NCBI GenBank assembly: GCA_041391725.1 | Contig: JAWKNL010000005.1 | Location: 1 to 64,000, forward strand | From: JAGQVA01 sp041391725 | Lineage (GTDB): Bacteria > Bacteroidota > Bacteroidia > J057 | Length of the DNA: 64,000 nucleotides | Direction: 5' to 3' | Shown here: piece by piece, positions 59,566-64,000 of the stretch | How the letters are laid out: each line of letters opens with the position of its first letter | Numbering within the stretch: the stretch's first letter is position 1 | Notes under the pieces: model-generated | The model's database searches: none | What the model saw: only the letters and a program-made list of their open reading frames with translations | Told to the model about the DNA's origin: nothing | Program-made: the position numbers and the translations under genes

Positions 59566-61173
59566 TCAGAATTTCTGGGAATCAAAAAAATCCCGCATCA
59601 TTTTGTGCATTTCGTCCAATACGGATTGGTACTTTGGTTCCCGTGCGACATTTACTTTTTCATGCCGGTCTTTTTTGTAATCGTACAATTCTGCTCCGAT
59701 AACCAGTTCCTCTTTGAATGGCTGATTGCTTCTGTAGTTATCGCCCATCCAAAGTGTGTATCGGTATCGGTTGGTGCGAATAGAATATCCCATATAATTG
59801 TTGCTGGCATAACCCAGTCGCTCCGATTCCGCTTTTTGTCCGCTTCTGGGATATTGGCTTACGGCATAAGCTTTCACCGAAGTCCCGGGGTTTTTCATTA
59901 CAGGAACGAGGCTTTTCCCGTGCAGGTGCGCAGGTACAGGCACGTTGGTTAGCTCACAGAGCGTGGGGAAAATATCAACAAATTCCGAGGGTGCATCCGT
60001 CTTGGCCCCGGCCAGCCAGGGAGCAGAGATGATCAGCGGGGCGTGGGCCGCCTGTTCGAAGTTGGAGTGTTTGCACCACAGATTATGGTCGCCCAGATGC
60101 CATCCGTGATCCCCCCACAAAACGATGATTGTATTGTCTTTTAACCCCAGCGAATCAAGTGCCCGGAGCAGGATTCCCACATTCGCATCTGTATAGGAAA
60201 TCGCTGCATAATAGCCATGTATGAGTTCTTTTTGCTTGTCAACGGGCAAAGTGAGCCCAAAGTCTTTCTGGTCTGTAAAGGCCAGCAAATCGGGTATATC
60301 TGAATAGCTTCGCAGTTCTCCGGCGTTGTGATAGGCCATATCGACTGCATTTTTTGACTTTTCCTGGAAAGCCGCAAGCGGCAAGTCTTCCCGCTCGTAG
60401 AGTTCCCAGTATTTTTTTGGCGCGACAAATGGTAAATGCGGTTTGGAGAGTCCAACTGCCAAAAAGAAAGGCTGCGGGTTTTTGCTTAATCCGGCTAAAA
60501 TATCCTTTGCCTGAAGTACATTTGCCCCATCAACATAGGCATTGTCAGGCACATCAATTCCTTCTACCGAAGGTCTGATCCGGGCGACGACGTAGTCATT
60601 CATCTCACTTTTTTGCAACCCCTGAGCTTCGGCTTCTGCCCGGTATCTGGCTGCCAGTTCTTTGGTTTCTGGCAACTGGTATCTGCCCAACGCGGGTTCT
60701 CCGGTTTCTTTTGCATAATACTTTTCATCGGTTTTGTAATAAGGCACACTCCAGGAGGGCGCGTCCATATCTTTATCCACACACCGCTGGTCGTAAACTT
60801 TTCCTATGCCCTGGGTGGAATAACCCTGTGAAATGAGGTATTGGGGAAGGCTCAGTATATCGGGATTTACACTTCGCATAGTGGTTTTCAGATCCCATAC
60901 TTTGGTGTAGTCGGGGCGCATTCCGGTCATGAGGCTGGCGCGCGTAGGGCCACAGACGGCCTGCTGGCAGTAGTTGTTGAGGAAAACGGTGCTGCGCTTT
61001 GCCAGCCGGTCGATATTGGGCGTGTGTACAAGTTTGTTGCCATAACAACCCAGCACGGGCTTCAGATCATCGATCGCGATAAAAAGAATATTGGGTTTTT
61101 CGGGGGCCTGGGCCTGGAGAATGACAGATGAAAACAACAGGCAAAACAGAAGAGAGAAAGAAAATCGTTTCAT
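59566..61173 (-). CDS. Sulfatase, iduronate-2-sulfatase-like, exported
   Basis: A signal peptide (MKRFSFSLLFCLLFSSVILQAQ) is followed by a sulfatase with the formylglycine motif CGPTRASLMTG, whose Cys74 becomes the catalytic aldehyde. Metal ligands are seen in NILFIAIDDLKPVLGCYGN (Asp-Asp) and TIIVLWGDHGWHLGDHNLW (Asp-His). The strong match to iduronate-2-sulfatase (IDS) family fits polysaccharides such as dermatan- or ulvan-type sulfated glycans. It needs a maturation enzyme (anSME or FGE) that is not in this window. A terminator for the next minus-strand gene lies between them. Confidence 0.9.
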   Translation of the reverse strand: MKRFSFSLLFCLLFSSVILQAQAPEKPNILFIAIDDLKPVLGCYGNKLVHTPNIDRLAKRSTVFLNNYCQQAVCGPTRASLMTGMRPDYTKVWDLKTTMRSVNPDILSLPQYLISQGYSTQGIGKVYDQRCVDKDMDAPSWSVPYYKTDEKYYAKETGEPALGRYQLPETKELAARYRAEAEAQGLQKSEMNDYVVARIRPSVEGIDVPDNAYVDGANVLQAKDILAGLSKNPQPFFLAVGLSKPHLPFVAPKKYWELYEREDLPLAAFQEKSKNAVDMAYHNAGELRSYSDIPDLLAFTDQKDFGLTLPVDKQKELIHGYYAAISYTDANVGILLRALDSLGLKDNTIIVLWGDHGWHLGDHNLWCKHSNFEQAAHAPLIISAPWLAGAKTDAPSEFVDIFPTLCELTNVPVPAHLHGKSLVPVMKNPGTSVKAYAVSQYPRSGQKAESERLGYASNNYMGYSIRTNRYRYTLWMGDNYRSNQPFKEELVIGAELYDYKKDRHEKVNVAREPKYQSVLDEMHKMMRDFFDSQKF

Positions 61174-61230
61174 GAGGAATGAGGAGTTAATGGCTTAGAT
61201 TTCAATAATCTGAAATCCCGGCTTACTTTA

Positions 61231-61264
61231 CAAAAAAATAAAGCCGCCCCTAAGGACGGCTTTT
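61231..61264 (-). terminator. Rho-independent terminator after the M16 peptidase gene
   Basis: On the minus strand AAGCCGTCC / GGGCGGCTT pair (one G-T) with a short loop, followed by TATTTTTTT. It lies 27 bp past the M16 peptidase stop (61291). Confidence 0.85.
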
Positions 61265-61290
61265 GTATGTACGATCGTTTTGTCGTGTGC

Positions 61291-63999
61291 TTAACGCTCC
61301 GTTTTGTTGTTTTCGGGCATGAGGATAAACTCTGCGTATTTGCTCATGTCAAAGTATTTTTTCGCAGCTTTTTTTACGTGGCTGCTTTTCAGCTTATCGA
61401 TGGCTTCCATTTGGTTCAGAATATTCTCGGGATTGCCTTCATAACGGTAAGCGGATACAAGGCTCTGCATCCAGTAGCGGTTTTCCTTTAATCCTACTTC
61501 TACATCCTTCCGCTGTGTTTCTTTTACCTTCTGAAGGTTTTTCTCTGAGGCTCCCTCTTTTTTCAGGGTTTCCACATCTTTCAGTGCCGTTTCGATCAGT
61601 TCTTTGGCATTGTCGGGTGAGCAGGTAAAGGAAATGGTAATATCATACTCGGGTTTGGGTTCTTTGGAAGGACTGGCGCCCACACCTACACCATAAACGC
61701 CGCCTTTTTCTTCGCGCATAGATTCGCGGAGCATGATACGGAGCACCTGTACGGCAGAATTAATATTATACCGGTTTTTCCCGTTCCACTCAAAATCACC
61801 GTTCCATTTCATCACAACCTGACTTTTGGGTTCCCGTCCTTTGTATATCGTTTTCTGCAAAGGCTCTGATGGCGTAATTACTCCTACGTCTTTCCAGCTT
61901 TCAATTCTTCCGGAAGAGGGAAGGCTGCCGATATAGGTGGCAAGAACGGGTGTGAAGGTCTCAACGTCAAAATTGCCTACAAAGAAAAAGGTAAAATCCC
62001 CGGCATCGGCAAACCGCTCCTGATAAATCCGGTAAGCATCGTTGAGGTTTACCATTTCGAGTTTCTGCGCAGAAGGAATGAGTTCGCGGCGGAAATGGTC
62101 ATTGGTCATCATGCGGTTGACTTCACTGCGGAAGTACATTTCCGGGCTGGATAGCAGGTTTACATAATAGCCTTTTATTTTGGTCAGCAGGGAGTTAAAG
62201 GCGCTTTCGTCTTTTCTCGGGCGGGTAAAGTACAGATTGGTCATCTGCATGAAGGTCGTCAGGTCTTTGGGCGAACAACTTCCCGATATTCCTTCCGACA
62301 ACTCGCTGATATAGGGCGACACGCTGGCGACTTTATCTGAAAGATATTTTTCCAACTGAATGTTGTTATAATCTCCCAGCCCCGACTGATTGATAATCGT
62401 GCCGGCCATCATGGCAGACATATACTGCTCATCGGGATAAAGCGAAGTGCCACCGGGGCTGTATGCCTGCATGCTGATCTGATCATTTTGGAAGTCGGTG
62501 GGTTTGAGCACTACTTTTATTCCATTGGCAAAAGTGATTTCGGTAACGCCAATGCTTTCAATGGTTTTGGTTGAAGTGATGGTTCCGGGCTGCGGAATTT
62601 CTGCCATCAGCGGCGCATCGAGGACCTCGTCTTCATAAGGCGTAAGTTCTTTTTTCGACACTTCCTCCAGCAGGGCGCGCACCTGTGCCTCGGTGGGCAT
62701 TTCCACTCCCGGTTTTTTCAGGCCGGTGAGTATAATCACGCGGTTTTCATCTGTAATAAAACTTCTAAACTCGGCATTTACTTCTTCCAGTGTGATTTCG
62801 GGCAGCATTTTGCGATGCATCATCAGCGTATTGCTGATGCCGGGTACGGGGTTTCCCGACAGGTAATGATAGACATAAGACATGACCAGCCGGTTGGAAG
62901 GTGTTTTGTCTTTTTCTCTTTCCCGCTGTTCCAGTCCGGCGATAATGCTCTTTTTGGCGCGTTCGAGTTCTGAAGCAGTAAACCCAAATCTCACGGCGCG
63001 TTCGTTTTCGGTAAGCAGGGCTTCCATGCCTTTCATGAATCCGCCTTCGGGTACAACGGCGCGGGAGGAGTATTCGTCTTTGGTGCGGGCAAAACCGCCA
63101 TAACCTGAATAAGCAAAGGTAAAGGGCGGGTTGTCGCGCTGGGTGAGTTCGGCCAGGCGCTGGTCAATCAGTTGGCTGGCGAGGGTTTCGAGGATGGATT
63201 TGCGATAATCGCCGAGGGTTTTATACTCGCGGGAAGGGTGTTTGTACTGGATTTCCAACTGATTGTTGGTAGCTTCCTCGTCGGAGACGATGGAGACCAG
63301 CGTTTCCTTATGGTCGGGAATTTCGTAGGCCATGCGGGTTTTTGCATTGGGCACCGGAGGGATTTTACCAAATCTTTCGCGGATCATTTTTTCGACCTCA
63401 TCCACATCAAAATCGCCTACGGCTACTACCGCCATCAGATCGGGTCTGTACCAGTCTCGGTAAAACTGACGAAGGGTTTCGTAGGGGAAATTTTCCAGAA
63501 TCTCCTTTTTACCGATGGGCAGTCGGTCTGCGTAGCGGGACTGGTAGAAAGTTTTGGGCAGGGTTTCCTGCATCATGCGGTTGCCTGCGCCCAGCCGGGT
63601 TCTCCATTCTTCCACTACCACTCCCCGCTCTTTGTCAATTTCTTCGTCTTCAAAAGAAACATTGTGCGCCCAGTCTTCGAGGATGCTCATTCCTTTGTCA
63701 AACTTCTCTTTGTCGTTGGTCGGGACGCGGAGCATATATACGGTCTCATCAAAACTGGTGTAAGCGTTGAGGTGTGCACCAAATTTGGTTCCGATGGATT
63801 CGAGGTAGTCCACCAGGGCGCTTTTGGGGAAATTCGATGTTCCGTTAAAACACATATGCTCCACAAAGTGGGCAAGTCCCTGCTGCTCGTCGGTTTCCAT
63901 GAGCGAACCGGCGTTTAGTGCCAGGCGAAGTTCTGCGTAGTTTTCGGGTAAAGCATTTTTGCGGATGTAGAAACGGAGTCCGTTTTCGAGGGTGCCTGT
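61291..63999 (-). CDS. M16 (insulinase/pitrilysin) metallopeptidase, partial (5' end outside window)
   Basis: The frame is open to the window edge, so the N-terminus is missing; about 902 residues are present. The first domain keeps the zinc motif HFVEH of M16 peptidases, with the third ligand Glu 70-80 residues later (EEWRTRLGAGNRMMQETL). Later domains include EEVNAEFRSFITDENRVIIL and FFFVGNFDVETFTPVLATYIGSLP, typical of the four-domain PqqL/pitrilysin-type layout with both halves in one chain. Relatives in Bacteroidota are periplasmic (a signal peptide is expected upstream). It degrades peptides imported or released by other proteases. Confidence 0.9.
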   Translation of the reverse strand, partial: TGTLENGLRFYIRKNALPENYAELRLALNAGSLMETDEQQGLAHFVEHMCFNGTSNFPKSALVDYLESIGTKFGAHLNAYTSFDETVYMLRVPTNDKEKFDKGMSILEDWAHNVSFEDEEIDKERGVVVEEWRTRLGAGNRMMQETLPKTFYQSRYADRLPIGKKEILENFPYETLRQFYRDWYRPDLMAVVAVGDFDVDEVEKMIRERFGKIPPVPNAKTRMAYEIPDHKETLVSIVSDEEATNNQLEIQYKHPSREYKTLGDYRKSILETLASQLIDQRLAELTQRDNPPFTFAYSGYGGFARTKDEYSSRAVVPEGGFMKGMEALLTENERAVRFGFTASELERAKKSIIAGLEQREREKDKTPSNRLVMSYVYHYLSGNPVPGISNTLMMHRKMLPEITLEEVNAEFRSFITDENRVIILTGLKKPGVEMPTEAQVRALLEEVSKKELTPYEDEVLDAPLMAEIPQPGTITSTKTIESIGVTEITFANGIKVVLKPTDFQNDQISMQAYSPGGTSLYPDEQYMSAMMAGTIINQSGLGDYNNIQLEKYLSDKVASVSPYISELSEGISGSCSPKDLTTFMQMTNLYFTRPRKDESAFNSLLTKIKGYYVNLLSSPEMYFRSEVNRMMTNDHFRRELIPSAQKLEMVNLNDAYRIYQERFADAGDFTFFFVGNFDVETFTPVLATYIGSLPSSGRIESWKDVGVITPSEPLQKTIYKGREPKSQVVMKWNGDFEWNGKNRYNINSAVQVLRIMLRESMREEKGGVYGVGVGASPSKEPKPEYDITISFTCSPDNAKELIETALKDVETLKKEGASEKNLQKVKETQRKDVEVGLKENRYWMQSLVSAYRYEGNPENILNQMEAIDKLKSSHVKKAAKKYFDMSKYAEFILMPENNKTER

Positions 64000-64000
64000 T

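Noticed and set aside
1..64000. CRISPR array, tRNA or rRNA genes, prophage or insertion sequence
   Set aside because: No regularly spaced direct repeats, cloverleaf sequences, transposase motifs or phage structural genes were visible on either strand by eye; a dedicated tRNA or repeat search would be decisive.

Overview
The window comes from a member of the Bacteroidota, most likely a free-living Saprospiria-type organism (Lewinella/Haliscomenobacter relatives). The evidence is a SusC/SusD pair, two-to-four secreted proteins with type IX secretion (T9SS) C-terminal sorting domains, several ECF sigma factors, LytS/LytTR signalling, DUF5777 and DUF2911 proteins, Bacteroidota-style FabI, and promoters of the TTTG-N20-TAnnTTTG type. 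There is no tRNA, rRNA, CRISPR array, prophage or insertion sequence that I can recognise.

Layout. 1-1.9 kb: tail of an FAD amine oxidase, an unknown protein and a cupin. 1.9-8.9 kb: a coherent regulatory/protease cassette. An ECF sigma factor and a TPR-bearing membrane anti-sigma-like protein face, across a 131-bp gap holding a perfect 11-bp inverted repeat, a Cys-rich secreted protein, a 1004-aa TPR-CHAT (caspase-like) protein with signal peptide and C-terminal membrane anchor, and two unknown secreted proteins. This is the strongest candidate for an undescribed system. 8.9-13.4 kb: VIT1/CCC1 transporter, DUF2911 lipoprotein and a four-gene cytochrome c/DUF5777 operon. 13.5-18.7 kb: second ECF sigma factor with a membrane-anchored beta-barrel partner, then a T9SS protein with three lamin-tail repeats. 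18.8-22.4 kb: MBL hydrolase, small protein, Wzz-like protein, and a badly frameshifted AAA-ATPase + DUF4276 pair that looks like a defence module. 22.4-29.1 kb: epimerase, HAD phosphatase, PPIase, a STAS-like/histidine kinase/response regulator operon, a small secreted protein, and a LytS/LytTR pair. 29.1-33.4 kb: a 1428-aa T9SS surface protein. 33.5-41.4 kb: pantothenate kinase (frameshifted), MATE pump, FAS1 lipoprotein, small lipoprotein, a Tat-signal gene stub joined to the end of a PHP hydrolase, a PLP decarboxylase and peptidase T. 41.5-46.9 kb: GNAT and SusC/SusD. 46.9-54 kb: esterase and two large BNR/sortilin-type propeller proteins. 54-64 kb: thioredoxin-TPR, class II aldolase (frameshifted), dolichol-phosphate-mannose-synthase-like transferase, RHS remnant, FabI, amidohydrolase, sulfatase and an M16 peptidase running off the end.

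A cross-cutting observation is that single- or two-base indels, often in homopolymers, break several genes that should be functional: pantothenate kinase, fructose-bisphosphate aldolase, SusC and the PHP hydrolase. Correcting them restores family-typical lengths exactly. This points to residual sequencing error, so disrupted genes here, including the AAA/DUF4276 pair, should not be taken at face value as pseudogenes.
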